Source: Thermoclostridium sp036562185
GTDB taxonomy: Bacteria > Bacillota > Clostridia > DSM-8532
Direction: 5' to 3'
NCBI GenBank assembly: GCA_036562185.1
Contig: DATCKN010000012.1
Location: 19,391-83,390, forward strand
Length of the DNA: 64,000 nt
Part shown: piece after piece, positions 44,647 to 54,320 of the stretch
Layout: each line of letters starts with the position of its first letter
Position numbering within the stretch: position 1 is the stretch's first letter
The notes under the pieces: generated by a model
Database searches by the model: none
What the model was told of the DNA's origin: nothing
Seen by the model: only the letters and a program-made list of their open reading frames with translations
Translations under genes and position numbers: made by a program

Positions 44647-45518
44647 TTATTGTTTTGCGCAGTAACAGGTTTTTGAATGCCAATCAGAATCATTCCTATC
44701 AGAAGAATTATAACCCCCGATATGACGTATGAATTCATGTATTCGTCAAGAAACAGCCTTGACCAGAGCAGTGTAAACAAAACAGAGGTGTTGCTGATGA
44801 TTCCTGCTGCTAGGAAGGATATTCTTTTTAAAGCTTCGGCATTAAGATAGAAACTTACACCTGTAACAAGACCAAGACCCAGTAAGGATAATATGGCCGA
44901 CATATTCGTATTTCCTGTAAAATTGGAAGCAAACGGTACCGGAATAAAAGTAACCATCGAGGACAACAGGAATATTGAAAAATTCATATTTCCTGAATCG
45001 ATGGAAGCAACAAGGGCTTTTTGGCTGGTAACATGAATACCGGCACCGATAGCTGCAAATATAAGCAGAATGGATGAGAGCAAGTTCCCGTTAAATAGTT
45101 CGGCCAAAGACATACCTTTCCAGCTTACTAAAAATACCCCAACCATGCAGAATATTGAAGCTGCAATTTTAACAGCGGTAATTTTTTCCCGGAATATAAC
45201 AAATGCCATGATTAAAAGGAACACCGACTGGACAGGCCAGATGATAATATTGCTGTAAGCATAACCGATTCGGATGGCTATGTTTTCAAATATATAATTC
45301 ATGCTCTTGCCTATAACTCCAATCCATATCCATTTATCCTTCCAATGGATTGAGATCTTTCTTCCTTTGGCTTTCATGAAAAGGGCAAGAAAAATAAAAC
45401 CAAACAAAAAACGTCCGAATGTTATCAAACTGCTGGAAAACATTGAAGAAGCGGATTTAACCATTACCCCGACAAAGCTCCACAAAAGTGTTGCGATTAT
45501 GATATATAAGTAGCCCAT
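44643..45518 (-). CDS. EamA-family (DMT) transporter
   Basis: Membrane transporter of 291 residues with about ten helices in two EamA repeats. The N-terminal block IIIATLLWSFVGVMVK and the start of the second half (ILLIFAAIGAGIHVTSQKAL) are typical of the drug/metabolite transporter superfamily. GGGGAT precedes the start on the minus strand. Substrate unknown. Its stop overlaps the bidirectional terminator. Confidence 0.9.
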   Translation of the reverse strand: MGYLYIIIATLLWSFVGVMVKSASSMFSSSLITFGRFLFGFIFLALFMKAKGRKISIHWKDKWIWIGVIGKSMNYIFENIAIRIGYAYSNIIIWPVQSVFLLIMAFVIFREKITAVKIAASIFCMVGVFLVSWKGMSLAELFNGNLLSSILLIFAAIGAGIHVTSQKALVASIDSGNMNFSIFLLSSMVTFIPVPFASNFTGNTNMSAILSLLGLGLVTGVSFYLNAEALKRISFLAAGIISNTSVLFTLLWSRLFLDEYMNSYVISGVIILLIGMILIGIQKPVTAQNNK

Positions 45519-45571
45519 GCAGTCATCCCCAATGCATAAATATTATTCTGCCATTCAGCAAAACTAAAAGT

Positions 45572-45600
45572 ATTATATTACGTATACAACCGGGAAGCAA
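45572..45600 (-). promoter_or_regulatory. Promoter of the EamA transporter gene
   Basis: On the minus strand TTGCTT (45600-45595), a 17-bp spacer and TATAAT (45577-45572), about 55 nt before the start codon. Confidence 0.7.
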
Positions 45601-45680
45601 TTGAAAAAGTTGCTTTTCATGAACGAAGGGCATACATTTGCAACAGCGCAGGCGTGGTAATTGATTTATGAGCTGACAAA

Positions 45681-45710
45681 GTTGCAAGTTATACTATGGT
45701 AACTTGCAAC
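45681..45710. repeat. Long perfect hairpin in the EamA-citrate synthase gap
   Basis: GTTGCAAGTTA (45681-45691) pairs with TAACTTGCAAC (45700-45710) across an 8-nt loop. The following sequence is only moderately T-rich. It lies between two divergent promoters, so it has no upstream gene to terminate and could be an operator or end an unseen short RNA. Confidence 0.65.
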
Positions 45711-45867
45711 TTTTACATGTTATTTTATTAACAGATTTTCAGGAACTGACATAAAAAGTTTTTATTAAATGTAATTCAGGATAATTTGTTTTAATAAATA
45801 CCTTCATGTCAAAAGATCGTCTCTGGTATAAAATGAAGTTTATTAAAAAATAAATTTCATAAAACTA

Positions 45868-45896
45868 TTGACATCAATTATTTAACTGTATACAAT
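45868..45896 (+). promoter_or_regulatory. SigA promoter of the citrate synthase gene
   Basis: Consensus TTGACA (45868-45873), a 17-bp spacer and TACAAT (45891-45896). It gives a leader of about 105 nt in which I see no known riboswitch. Confidence 0.85.
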
Positions 45897-46007
45897 AAAT
45901 CAATAATATCAGCAGATAGACTAATATTTATAAATTACAGCCTCAATTATTTTATTTTCAAAGGTATATGCTGTGTAATACAGAAGTGTATGTAAGGGGG
46001 ATTGTGT

Positions 46008-47390
46008 ATGAACAATAATGCAACCAATTGTATGACAAAAGAGCAACTGGAGCAATATTACGAGCGTTCGGCAAGTATTATTGATAGAGAAAGTTACTAT
46101 AGTCCTGATTTATATGCAAAATATAATGTAAAACGAGGTCTCAGAAATGAAGACGGTACCGGAGTAGTAGTCGGACTTACAGAGATAGGTGACGTTCAAG
46201 CCTATACCTTTGAAAATGGTGTAAAGGTTCCGCAGGAAGGAAGATTGATATATCGTGGGATTGACGTATATGACCTTGTGAATGCATGTATGCAGGAAGA
46301 CAGGTTTGGTTTTGAAGAATGCGCATATCTTCTTTTGTTTGGTGAACTTCCAAACCAGGAAAAACTGGATGAATTCAGAAAAGTACTGGCTTGCCACAGA
46401 TACCTTCCGGATGGTTTCGTCCGCGATATAATAATGAAAGCTCCGAGTGCAAACATTATGAACAAGCTGGCAAGCACCATTCTTGTGGCTTATTCTTATG
46501 ACGAGAATCCCGAGGACACCAGCGTAAAGAATCTTTTCAGGCAGAGCATGGAGATAATTGCACGAATGCCGTTGTTAGCTTCGTATGCATACCAGGCAAA
46601 ATCACATTACCATAATGGCAACAGCCTTTTTATACATATGCCCGAGCCTGAACTTTCAACAGCAGAGAACATGCTGCGCTTGATACGGCCCGATTGTTCA
46701 TATACACACCTTGAAGCATCAACTCTGGATATAGCGTTAATACTGCATGCAGAGCATGGCGGTGGCAATAACTCGACATTTACAAGCCATGTTGTTGCTT
46801 CTACCGGCACCGATATTTACTCATGTATTGCAGCGGCATTGGGATCGCTTAAGGGCCCGAAACACGGAGGAGCAAACCTTAAAGTAATGGAAATGATGGA
46901 TGAAATTAAACGGGAAGTAAAGAATTGGGACAGTGATACACAAATAAGTGATTACCTGGTGAAAATCCTTAAAAAAGGTGCATACGATCAAAGCGGTTTG
47001 ATTTATGGTATCGGGCATGCTGTATATACGCTTTCTGACCCGAGATGTGTCCTGCTGAAGAAAAAGGCTAAGGAACTGGCAAAGGCAAAAGGAAGAATGG
47101 AAGAATACATGCTGTATGAAAAAGTAGAGCATCTTGCTCCAATAGTCTTTAATGAACTGAAGAAAACCAACAAGCAAATGTGTGCAAATGTAGACTTTTA
47201 TTCCGGCTTTGTATATGACATGCTTAACATTCCCACCGATATGTTTACACCAATTTTTGCAGTAGCAAGGGTAGTTGGTTTTTGTGCCCATATAATAGAA
47301 GAAAGGGTTAACGGAGGGCGGATCATAAGACCTGCATACCAGTATGTAAGAGAAAAATCTGATTATGTGCCTTTACATATGAGAAAATAA
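46008..47390 (+). CDS. Citrate synthase
   Basis: Condenses oxaloacetate and acetyl-CoA to citrate. ATG 46008 follows AAGGGGG by 7 nt, giving 460 residues. Signature blocks are LIYRGIDVYDLV, LILHAEHGGGNNSTFTSHVVAS, LGSLKGPKHGGANLKV (catalytic His contexts) and IYGIGHAVYTLSDPR, with the conserved Asp in the later VDFYSGFVYDMLNIP block. This is the ordinary (Si-type) fold, not the Re-citrate synthase of C. kluyveri. It is longer than the 370-430 residues of most bacterial enzymes because of an N-terminal extension of about 50 residues. It appears monocistronic; it probably feeds glutamate synthesis in an incomplete TCA cycle. Confidence 0.95.
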   Translation: MNNNATNCMTKEQLEQYYERSASIIDRESYYSPDLYAKYNVKRGLRNEDGTGVVVGLTEIGDVQAYTFENGVKVPQEGRLIYRGIDVYDLVNACMQEDRFGFEECAYLLLFGELPNQEKLDEFRKVLACHRYLPDGFVRDIIMKAPSANIMNKLASTILVAYSYDENPEDTSVKNLFRQSMEIIARMPLLASYAYQAKSHYHNGNSLFIHMPEPELSTAENMLRLIRPDCSYTHLEASTLDIALILHAEHGGGNNSTFTSHVVASTGTDIYSCIAAALGSLKGPKHGGANLKVMEMMDEIKREVKNWDSDTQISDYLVKILKKGAYDQSGLIYGIGHAVYTLSDPRCVLLKKKAKELAKAKGRMEEYMLYEKVEHLAPIVFNELKKTNKQMCANVDFYSGFVYDMLNIPTDMFTPIFAVARVVGFCAHIIEERVNGGRIIRPAYQYVREKSDYVPLHMRK

Positions 47391-47506
47391 TAGTATTATC
47401 GGTAAATGCGTGATCTTCAGGAAATGAAAAAGTATCTGCTTCTGCGTGTGGGGGGCAGAAAGTAATATAAACGTTGCAGTAATTAATTAAATAATATGAT
47501 GTATAT

Positions 47507-47548
47507 AGGACAGACAGTTAAAAAATTATCTGTCCTGTATTTTTTTTA
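47507..47548 (+). terminator. Intrinsic terminator after citrate synthase
   Basis: AGGACAGA (47507-47514) pairs with TCTGTCCT (47529-47536), followed by GTA and a run of eight T. Confidence 0.9.
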
Positions 47549-47604
47549 TTAAAGTAATAAAATGAAGTAGAATGAATTGGAAATTGAACACAGGAGACAT
47601 TAAA

Positions 47605-47670
47605 ATGAAACTTGAAGATGCGGCATCAAGCAGCATCTCCTTGAAAGCAGCGTTGCGGAGTGCAGGCTGA
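47605..47670 (+). CDS. Possible 21-codon small ORF
   Basis: An AGGAGA site lies about 7 nt before ATG 47605; the frame reads MKLEDAASSSISLKAALRSAG and stops at 47670. It may be a small protein, a remnant of a longer gene, or chance. No homology can be judged by eye. Confidence 0.25.
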   Translation: MKLEDAASSSISLKAALRSAG

Positions 47671-47756
47671 AAAATTTCGATATTTAAAAACATATCTTGC
47701 TCATCTTATCCTGCTTATTTGATTTCGGGTGCCGGGTAATTCCAACAAACGGATTG

Positions 47757-47784
47757 TTGCTTTACCCTTAATTTATGGTAAAAT
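47757..47784 (+). promoter_or_regulatory. Promoter of smc-ftsY
   Basis: TTGCTT (47757-47762), a 16-bp spacer and TAAAAT (47779-47784) preceded by TGG (extended -10). Confidence 0.55.
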
Positions 47785-47889
47785 AAGTTTGTTATACTTA
47801 AAACATTATTATTCAGAGCAGCAGTATATCTGGACAAATGACAATTTTATGTATATACGAAAAGACTAAAGATTTTCGGGGTGGACAGA

Positions 47890-50800
47890 TTGTTTTTAAA
47901 AAGCATCGAATTACAGGGATTTAAGTCCTTTGCCGATAAAGTAGTTCTGCATATCAATAAAGGAGTAACTGCGGTAGTAGGGCCCAATGGCAGCGGTAAA
48001 AGCAATATATCTGATGCAGTCCGCTGGGTGCTTGGCGAGCAAAGTGCCAAGTCTCTGCGCGGCAGTAAAATGGAAGATGTAATTTTCGCCGGAACACAGC
48101 ATCGCAAACCCGTTGGTTTTGCACAGGTGTCTCTGTTGATTGACAATTCGGACAAAACTCTTCCAATTGATTTTTCTGAAGTGACAATAACAAGGCGTGT
48201 ATACCGCTCGGGTGAAAGCGAATACTTTATTAATAAAACCCCGTGCCGGCTTAAGGATATAAACGAACTTTTCATGAATACCGGTGTTGGAAAGGAAGGG
48301 TATTCCATTATTGGCCAGGGCAGAATAGACGAAATTCTCAGCACCCGCCCTGAAGACAGGCGAGCTATTTTTGAAGAAGCTGCCGGCATTATGAAGTATA
48401 AAGTCCGAAAGAAAGAAGCAGAACGCAAGCTGGAAAGCACAAGCCAAAACCTGCTTAGAATAGATGATATAATCCACGAGCTTGAATCGCAGCTGGGTCC
48501 GCTCCAGGAACAGGCCGAAACAGCCAGAAAATACCTGGAATTAAGCAATGAACTGAAAGCGCTGGAAGTTGCGCTTTATCTTGACAACATTGAAAAAAGC
48601 CGGGAAAAAATCGAAGAACTGGAGACCCAGTTTAAAAATGTTGAGAGAGACATACAGGAAGAGAGAGCCCGGCTGGAAGAAAAAATAAATGAAAACAGGG
48701 ATAAAACCGAAAAGCTGGACAAGCTTAAAAAAACCCTGGAAGTTTTACGGGCTGAGCTTATTGAACTGGATAAGAATATAGATCAGCTTGACAGCCAGAT
48801 TAAGCTGGATGAAGAAAAAATAAGCCATATAGAATCAAGCAATGCTGCTTCCAGCCAGGATATAGAAGAGTTGAAAGCAAGACTGAAGACGCTGGAGGCT
48901 GATATTGAAAAGAGGAACAACAGGCTTTCGGTATTGGATAAAGACAGGGAAAAATACAGGGAACTGCTTTATGAGGCAGAAGAAAAACTTAATGCAGTGC
49001 TGTCCCGGCTTGATGAAAGTGAAAAGCGCATTGAGCTGATGAAACAGGAGGTTATGGATAAACTTGATGTTTTATCAGAATGCCGTACCAGGTATAACAG
49101 CCTGAAAAATGAAAAGGAAACTTTCAATGCCAGGCAGAAAAAAATTGAAACCGAAATTAACAAGGTAATACTTGATCGGGATCAGCAGATGATGCAGCTA
49201 GAGCAGGTACAAAATGATTTGCACAGGTATAGGGAGACGCTTGAAGCTAAAAAAGCCGAGATAATACATAATGAAGAAAACTTGCAAAACCTGAAAAATG
49301 ATCTGGATAAACTTCGAAAAGAGCAGAACCAATGCCTGTCCGAGCTACAGGCAGTTAAATCGCGCAGCAGAATATTAAAGGAAATGGAATCAAGCCTTGA
49401 AGGCTATAACAACAGTGTTAAGGCCATCCTTAAAGCCTGCCGTGAAAGGGAGGGGTTTGGAGACGGTATTTATGGAGCATTGGCACAGCTTATTACTGTG
49501 CGTGAGAATTTTGAAACTGCAATAGAAGTATCACTGGGCCAGGCTCTCCAGAATATAGTTACACAGGATGAATATACGGCGAAAAATGCCATTAATTATC
49601 TTAAACAGAACCATCTTGGCCGTGCCACGTTTTTGCCTGTTACTGCGATAAAAGCCCGCGTTTTGGAGCACGAGACCGTAAAGAGGCTTGAAAGGGAAAA
49701 AGGCTATTTGGGGCTTGCAAGCGACATGGTACAATGTGACCCCAAGTTTAAAGATATCATTTCTAATCTTCTGGGCAGAACGGTTGTAGTTGACAATATT
49801 GATAACGGTATTGAAATATCCAGGAGGTTCCAATACAGCTTCAGGGTGGTAACGGTAGAAGGAGAAGTTTTAAATGCAGGCGGATCCATGACGGGTGGAA
49901 GCCAGCCGGCAAAAACCTCAAGCCTTTTGTCAAGAAACCGTATTATTAAAGAACTGGATGAAAAAATTGGTGTTTTGACTTTAAAACATCAGGAGCTTGA
50001 GAAAGCCTGCCAGGACAAGACTAATGACATTATTAAAATGGAAGGGCACATTAAAGCCCTTCAAAAAGAGCATCAGGATTTGGAATTAATAGTTTTGCGT
50101 GAGGAACAACGTACTCTCTCAATAAAGGATTCAATAGAAGAGTTAAAATCCAGGCAGGATATGCTGCTGATAGAAAAGAAAGAGCTTCAGAAAAACATAG
50201 AATCCACTGAACAGGAAATCCTGCATGAAAACAACAGGATTTCCGAGATTGAACAGAGAATAGCATCGCTTAAAGCCACCATAGAAGAAAACCAGCTGAA
50301 AAGGAAAGAAGAGCAGGATGCAAGAGATGCCATTCACCAGGACATTAACAACTACAAGGTTTCGGTAAATTCCATACTTGAGAGTATGGACCAGACCCGT
50401 GAATCCATAAGGAATTTGATTGACGAGAAAAAACAGGTCGAAACAAATATTGAGAAAAGGATTCAGGAACAGATTAAAAACAAGGATCGTATTGAAGGCC
50501 TGCAATCAGAAATAGCAGTTTTAAAGGAAAAAATCAAAGAGCAAAATGAAATTAAGGCAGGAAAAAGCATAAGAATTGAAAGCCTTTCTGAAGAAGTGTC
50601 CGCTTTGGAGGAAGAAGTTTCGGGTATTGTTGAGGTGGTTTCAACCCATAACAATACGATTCAGATACTGCAGGAGCAATATAATAAGCTTGAAGTAAGG
50701 AAGACAAAGCTTGAAACAGAGCTTGAGGCAGTTCAGAACCGGCTGTGGGACGAATATGAATTAACCTATGGAACGGCACAGGAATATAAAACCGAAATTT

Positions 50801-51468
50801 CAAATTTAAAACAAACACAGTCGAGAATTAATGAGTTAAAAGCTGAAATACGCGAAATGGGACCGGTTAATGTATCAGCAATAGAAGATTACAGCAAAAC
50901 CAAGGAAAGATACAGCTTTATGGTAAAACAGCGGGATGATCTGGTTAAATCAGAGGAAAAACTGAACCGTATAATCCGTGAGATGCTGTCGATTATGAAA
51001 AAGCAGTTCATGGAGGAATTTCAGCGCATAAACAAGAATTTCAATGAAGTGTTCAGGGAGTTGTTCGAAGGAGGAAGGGCTGAAGTAGTGCTTGAAGATC
51101 CCGAGGACGTACTGGAATGCGGCATAGAAATAATTGCCCAGCCCCCGGGGAAAAAATTGCAGAACATGATGCTTTTATCGGGTGGTGAAAGGGCAATGAC
51201 TGCAATTGCGCTGCTGTTTGCGATATTAAAACTCCGCCCGGCACCTTTCTGTATTCTTGATGAGATAGAAGCATCCCTTGATGATGCGAATGTCTATAAG
51301 TTTGCTGACTATATTAAAAAGCTTGCCGATACAACGCAGTTTATAGTAATTACCCACCGGAAGGGCACAATGGAGTCATCAGACGCATTATACGGGATTA
51401 CCATGCAGGAATACGGAGTGTCATCGGTTGTTTCACTAAAGCTTAGCGATGTCGACAAGGCAGTATAG
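47890..51468 (+). CDS. smc: Chromosome segregation ATPase SMC
   Basis: Structural maintenance of chromosomes protein that compacts and segregates the nucleoid with ScpAB. About 1192 residues, the normal length. I prefer the TTG at 47890 because it yields the family N-terminus MFLKSIELQGFKSFADK and has GGGGTGG 5 nt upstream; a GTG at 47881 would add three residues and lacks a site. Domains: Walker A GPNGSGKSN (about 31-39), a long coiled coil, the hinge with GYNNSVKAIL...GGSMTGGS, a second coiled coil, then LLSGGERAMTAIALLFAIL (signature) and Walker B PFCILDEIEASLDDANV. smc-ftsY is a conserved Firmicutes order; the usual upstream rnc gene is absent here. Confidence 0.97.
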   Translation: MFLKSIELQGFKSFADKVVLHINKGVTAVVGPNGSGKSNISDAVRWVLGEQSAKSLRGSKMEDVIFAGTQHRKPVGFAQVSLLIDNSDKTLPIDFSEVTITRRVYRSGESEYFINKTPCRLKDINELFMNTGVGKEGYSIIGQGRIDEILSTRPEDRRAIFEEAAGIMKYKVRKKEAERKLESTSQNLLRIDDIIHELESQLGPLQEQAETARKYLELSNELKALEVALYLDNIEKSREKIEELETQFKNVERDIQEERARLEEKINENRDKTEKLDKLKKTLEVLRAELIELDKNIDQLDSQIKLDEEKISHIESSNAASSQDIEELKARLKTLEADIEKRNNRLSVLDKDREKYRELLYEAEEKLNAVLSRLDESEKRIELMKQEVMDKLDVLSECRTRYNSLKNEKETFNARQKKIETEINKVILDRDQQMMQLEQVQNDLHRYRETLEAKKAEIIHNEENLQNLKNDLDKLRKEQNQCLSELQAVKSRSRILKEMESSLEGYNNSVKAILKACREREGFGDGIYGALAQLITVRENFETAIEVSLGQALQNIVTQDEYTAKNAINYLKQNHLGRATFLPVTAIKARVLEHETVKRLEREKGYLGLASDMVQCDPKFKDIISNLLGRTVVVDNIDNGIEISRRFQYSFRVVTVEGEVLNAGGSMTGGSQPAKTSSLLSRNRIIKELDEKIGVLTLKHQELEKACQDKTNDIIKMEGHIKALQKEHQDLELIVLREEQRTLSIKDSIEELKSRQDMLLIEKKELQKNIESTEQEILHENNRISEIEQRIASLKATIEENQLKRKEEQDARDAIHQDINNYKVSVNSILESMDQTRESIRNLIDEKKQVETNIEKRIQEQIKNKDRIEGLQSEIAVLKEKIKEQNEIKAGKSIRIESLSEEVSALEEEVSGIVEVVSTHNNTIQILQEQYNKLEVRKTKLETELEAVQNRLWDEYELTYGTAQEYKTEISNLKQTQSRINELKAEIREMGPVNVSAIEDYSKTKERYSFMVKQRDDLVKSEEKLNRIIREMLSIMKKQFMEEFQRINKNFNEVFRELFEGGRAEVVLEDPEDVLECGIEIIAQPPGKKLQNMMLLSGGERAMTAIALLFAILKLRPAPFCILDEIEASLDDANVYKFADYIKKLADTTQFIVITHRKGTMESSDALYGITMQEYGVSSVVSLKLSDVDKAV

Positions 51469-51550
51469 AAGGATATACATGATATAATAATGTTATATTA
51501 TATAAAGCGTCAATACTTTATATCAATTTCAAATAAAGGAGTTTTGCACA

Positions 51551-52459
51551 ATGTCTTTTTTTGAGAAGCTGAAAAACGGGTTAAAGAAAACAAGGGAAAG
51601 CATTACCCAAAGGGTTGATCAACTGCTTGTTTCATTGGGTAAAATAGATGAGGAACTGTTTGAAGAACTTGAAGAAATCTTAATTACGTCAGATGTTGGT
51701 GTGGACACGACTCTGAAAATAATTGAAGATTTGAAGCAAAGGGTAAAAAATGAAAAGGTAACAGACCCCAGACAGGTAAAAGAGCTGCTGAAAGAAGAAA
51801 TTACAAATATACTGGTTTCTGGCGATGCGGGCATGAAACTCGGTACAAAACCTTCTGTGATAGTAGTTGTTGGTGTTAACGGCGTCGGAAAAACCACTTC
51901 CATAGGGAAAATTTGCAATATGCTTAAGATGCAGGGGAAAAAGGTTCTGGTCGCAGCAGGCGATACATTCAGGGCAGCGGCTATAGATCAGCTTGAAATA
52001 TGGGCCAAAAGAGCAGGTGTAGATATAATTAAGCATACCGAAGGTTCGGATCCGTCGGCTGTTATCTACGATGCAATTCAGGCAGCAAAAGCCAGGGGCT
52101 TTGATATAGTTGTCTGTGATACTGCCGGACGCCTGCACACTAAAAAGAACCTTATGGAAGAACTTAAAAAGCTCTTCCGGATCATTAACAGGGAACTCCC
52201 TGATGCGGATATTGAAACATTGCTTGTCCTTGATGCAACTACAGGTCAGAATGCTGTTTTACAGGCAAAGACTTTTGCCGAGGCAACCGGTGTAACGGGC
52301 CTTGTCCTTACAAAGCTTGACGGAACGGCAAAAGGCGGTATTGTTGTATCAATCAAGTCTGAACTGGACATACCGGTAAAGTTCATTGGCGTAGGCGAGA
52401 AAATAGACGATCTCCAGCCTTTCGATGCCCGGAGCTTTGCTGAAGCGTTATTTTCATAA
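51551..52459 (+). CDS. ftsY: Signal recognition particle receptor FtsY
   Basis: SRP-dependent GTPase that delivers ribosome-nascent chains to SecYEG. The product has 302 residues, the short Firmicutes form without the long acidic A domain. The N domain is helical (about 1-90). The G domain has G1 GVNGVGKTTSIGK, G2 AAGDTFRAAAIDQL, G3 DTAGRLHTK, G4 TKLDGTAKGG and the closing GVGEKIDDLQPFD. AAAGGAG precedes ATG 51551. It lies 82 bp after smc, probably in one transcript. Confidence 0.98.
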   Translation: MSFFEKLKNGLKKTRESITQRVDQLLVSLGKIDEELFEELEEILITSDVGVDTTLKIIEDLKQRVKNEKVTDPRQVKELLKEEITNILVSGDAGMKLGTKPSVIVVVGVNGVGKTTSIGKICNMLKMQGKKVLVAAGDTFRAAAIDQLEIWAKRAGVDIIKHTEGSDPSAVIYDAIQAAKARGFDIVVCDTAGRLHTKKNLMEELKKLFRIINRELPDADIETLLVLDATTGQNAVLQAKTFAEATGVTGLVLTKLDGTAKGGIVVSIKSELDIPVKFIGVGEKIDDLQPFDARSFAEALFS

Positions 52460-52508
52460 ATCTGTCCAAACTGTTGAAAGTTTCTGATTACCGCCGGATA
52501 AGAAATGA

Positions 52509-52537
52509 TTGACAATGAAATAAAAGTTTTATAAAAT
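52509..52537 (+). promoter_or_regulatory. Strong SigA promoter of guaB
   Basis: Consensus TTGACA (52509-52514), a 17-bp spacer and TAAAAT (52532-52537). Confidence 0.85.
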
Positions 52538-52626
52538 AGATAAAATTTTATGAAAAGAACTAACCGATGAAATCAACGGATTTCGTGCATGGTATTGTAA
52601 TATGTATAAATTAAGGAGGAATGGAG

Positions 52627-54123
52627 ATGGCATTTATATACCCTGAAGTATCGAGAACTTTCAGTGAGTTCCTGCTTCTGCCGAATCTGACTACAAAAGA
52701 TTGCACACCGTCGAGTATTGATTTGACAACGCCTCTGGTTAAACATTCAAAGGACGAAAATCCTCCTCTTAAATTGAATATACCGATTGTCAGTGCTATA
52801 ATGCAGTCAGTTTCCAATGATACTCTGGCAATTGCCCTGGCAAGATGCGGAGGCCTTTCGTTTATATATGCTTCACAGCCAATAGACAGTCAGGCAGATA
52901 TGGTCAGAAAGGTGAAAAAACACAAATCGGGTTTTGTTGTAAGTGACTCGAACGTTTCGTTAGATCATACGCTGAAAGACGTACTTGCGATAAAAGAGAG
53001 AACAGGCCATTCAACTATAGCCGTCACGGATGACGGTACAGCAAACGGTAAACTGCTGGGGATTGTTACCGGCAGGGATTATCGCTTAACCCGTGATCCG
53101 CTGGACAAGAAAGTAAAAGATTTCATGACACCTTTTAAGGATCTTATTGTAGGCAAGGTAGGGATAACATTAAGCGAAGCCAACGATATTATATGGGAAC
53201 ATAAATTGAACTGCCTGCCGATAATTGATGATGAGCAAAGGCTTCATTACCTTGTTTTCAGAAAGGACTATGATGATCATAAGGCAAATCCCGAACAGTT
53301 GCTTGACCCTAAAAAAAGGCTTATGGTCGGAGCAGGCATCAGCACCTGGGATTATAAGGAAAGGGTTCCAGAACTGATAAATGCCGAAGCCGATGTGCTT
53401 TGCGTGGATTCATCAGATGGTTTTACCGAATACCAGAGAGAAGCAATACAGTATGTAAAGTCTAATTTCCCGAATGTAAAAATCGGCGGGGGAAATGTTG
53501 TAGATAAGGAAGGCTTTATGTACCTCGTCGAATCGGGTGCTGATTTCGTGAAGGTTGGAATCGGCGGAGGTTCAATATGTATAACCAGGGAACAAAAAGG
53601 GATAGGCCGTGGACAGGCAAGTGCGGTTATTGAAGTAGCCAAGGCAAGGGACGAATATTTTGAAAAGACCGGCATCTACATTCCAATCTGCTCAGACGGA
53701 GGAATTGTGCACGATTATCATATAGTACTGGCTTTGGCAATGGGCGCAGATTTTGTCATGATGGGCCGCTATTTCGCAAGATTTGATGAAAGCCCGAATA
53801 AAAAGGTTAAACGCGGAAACAGCTATGTGAAGGAATACTGGGGTGAGGGCTCGAACAGGGCAAGGAACTGGCAGAGATATGATTTGGGCGAGAAGAGCAG
53901 CAATCTTAAGTTTGAAGAGGGAGTTGACAGCTATGTTCCATACGCCGGTAAACTTAAGGATAACCTTGATATAACTCTTTCAAAAATACGCTCCACAATG
54001 TCCAGCTGCGGCGCCAAATCTATAAAGGAACTGAACAAAAACGCACGGCTCACGATAGTTTCTTCTACAAGCATTATAGAAGGCGGAGCTCATGACGTAA
54101 TTCTGAAGGAAAGTGAATATTAA
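52627..54123 (+). CDS. guaB: IMP dehydrogenase
   Basis: Oxidises IMP to XMP with NAD+, the committed step of GMP synthesis. ATG 52627 is preferred over ATG 52621 because the AAGGAGG site (52613-52619) then has 7-nt spacing, giving 498 residues. The catalytic cysteine is Cys318 in GGGSICITREQKGIGRGQ. A Bateman pair of CBS domains interrupts the barrel (about 95-215: VSDSNVSLDHTL...PIIDDEQRLHYL). The barrel has VDSSDGFTEYQ and SDGGIVHDYH, and the flap region is YVKEYWGEGSNRARNWQRY. The loop reads SICIT where many homologues have SICTT, a mild change. Monocistronic, closed by a two-part hairpin terminator. Confidence 0.95.
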   Translation: MAFIYPEVSRTFSEFLLLPNLTTKDCTPSSIDLTTPLVKHSKDENPPLKLNIPIVSAIMQSVSNDTLAIALARCGGLSFIYASQPIDSQADMVRKVKKHKSGFVVSDSNVSLDHTLKDVLAIKERTGHSTIAVTDDGTANGKLLGIVTGRDYRLTRDPLDKKVKDFMTPFKDLIVGKVGITLSEANDIIWEHKLNCLPIIDDEQRLHYLVFRKDYDDHKANPEQLLDPKKRLMVGAGISTWDYKERVPELINAEADVLCVDSSDGFTEYQREAIQYVKSNFPNVKIGGGNVVDKEGFMYLVESGADFVKVGIGGGSICITREQKGIGRGQASAVIEVAKARDEYFEKTGIYIPICSDGGIVHDYHIVLALAMGADFVMMGRYFARFDESPNKKVKRGNSYVKEYWGEGSNRARNWQRYDLGEKSSNLKFEEGVDSYVPYAGKLKDNLDITLSKIRSTMSSCGAKSIKELNKNARLTIVSSTSIIEGGAHDVILKESEY

Positions 54124-54159
54124 AATTTTCTGATTTTAAGCAGATGATGTTAAAAGTTA

Positions 54160-54212
54160 AAGGGTACTGTCCAGCGTTTTATAAAACGTTGATGGTACCC
54201 TTGATTTGTTTC
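54160..54212 (+). terminator. Terminator after guaB
   Basis: AAGGGTAC (54160-54167) pairs with GTACCCTT (54195-54202), and an inner stem AGCGTTTT/AAAACGTT (54173-54180, 54183-54190) stacks inside; moderately T-rich sequence follows. Confidence 0.7.
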
Positions 54213-54320
54213 TGATAGGTCTGAGTTACCATTTTCAAATATATATTTCATTTCGTGGGAATATTTCAATTCCATTTGACCAATACTGATTTAAGACATG
54301 TTTTATAGGAGGTTATCTTT

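Larger units (their letters stand above)
47391..47880. other. Intergenic region between citrate synthase and smc
   Basis: It holds the citrate synthase terminator (47507-47548), a possible 21-codon frame (47605-47670) and the smc promoter (47757-47784), each listed separately. Nothing else is recognised. Confidence 0.6.

Noticed and set aside
47847..48548. Minus-strand frame of 233 codons over the smc start
   Set aside because: It mirrors the Walker A region of smc and runs through the smc promoter side; Ser/Leu-rich shadow.
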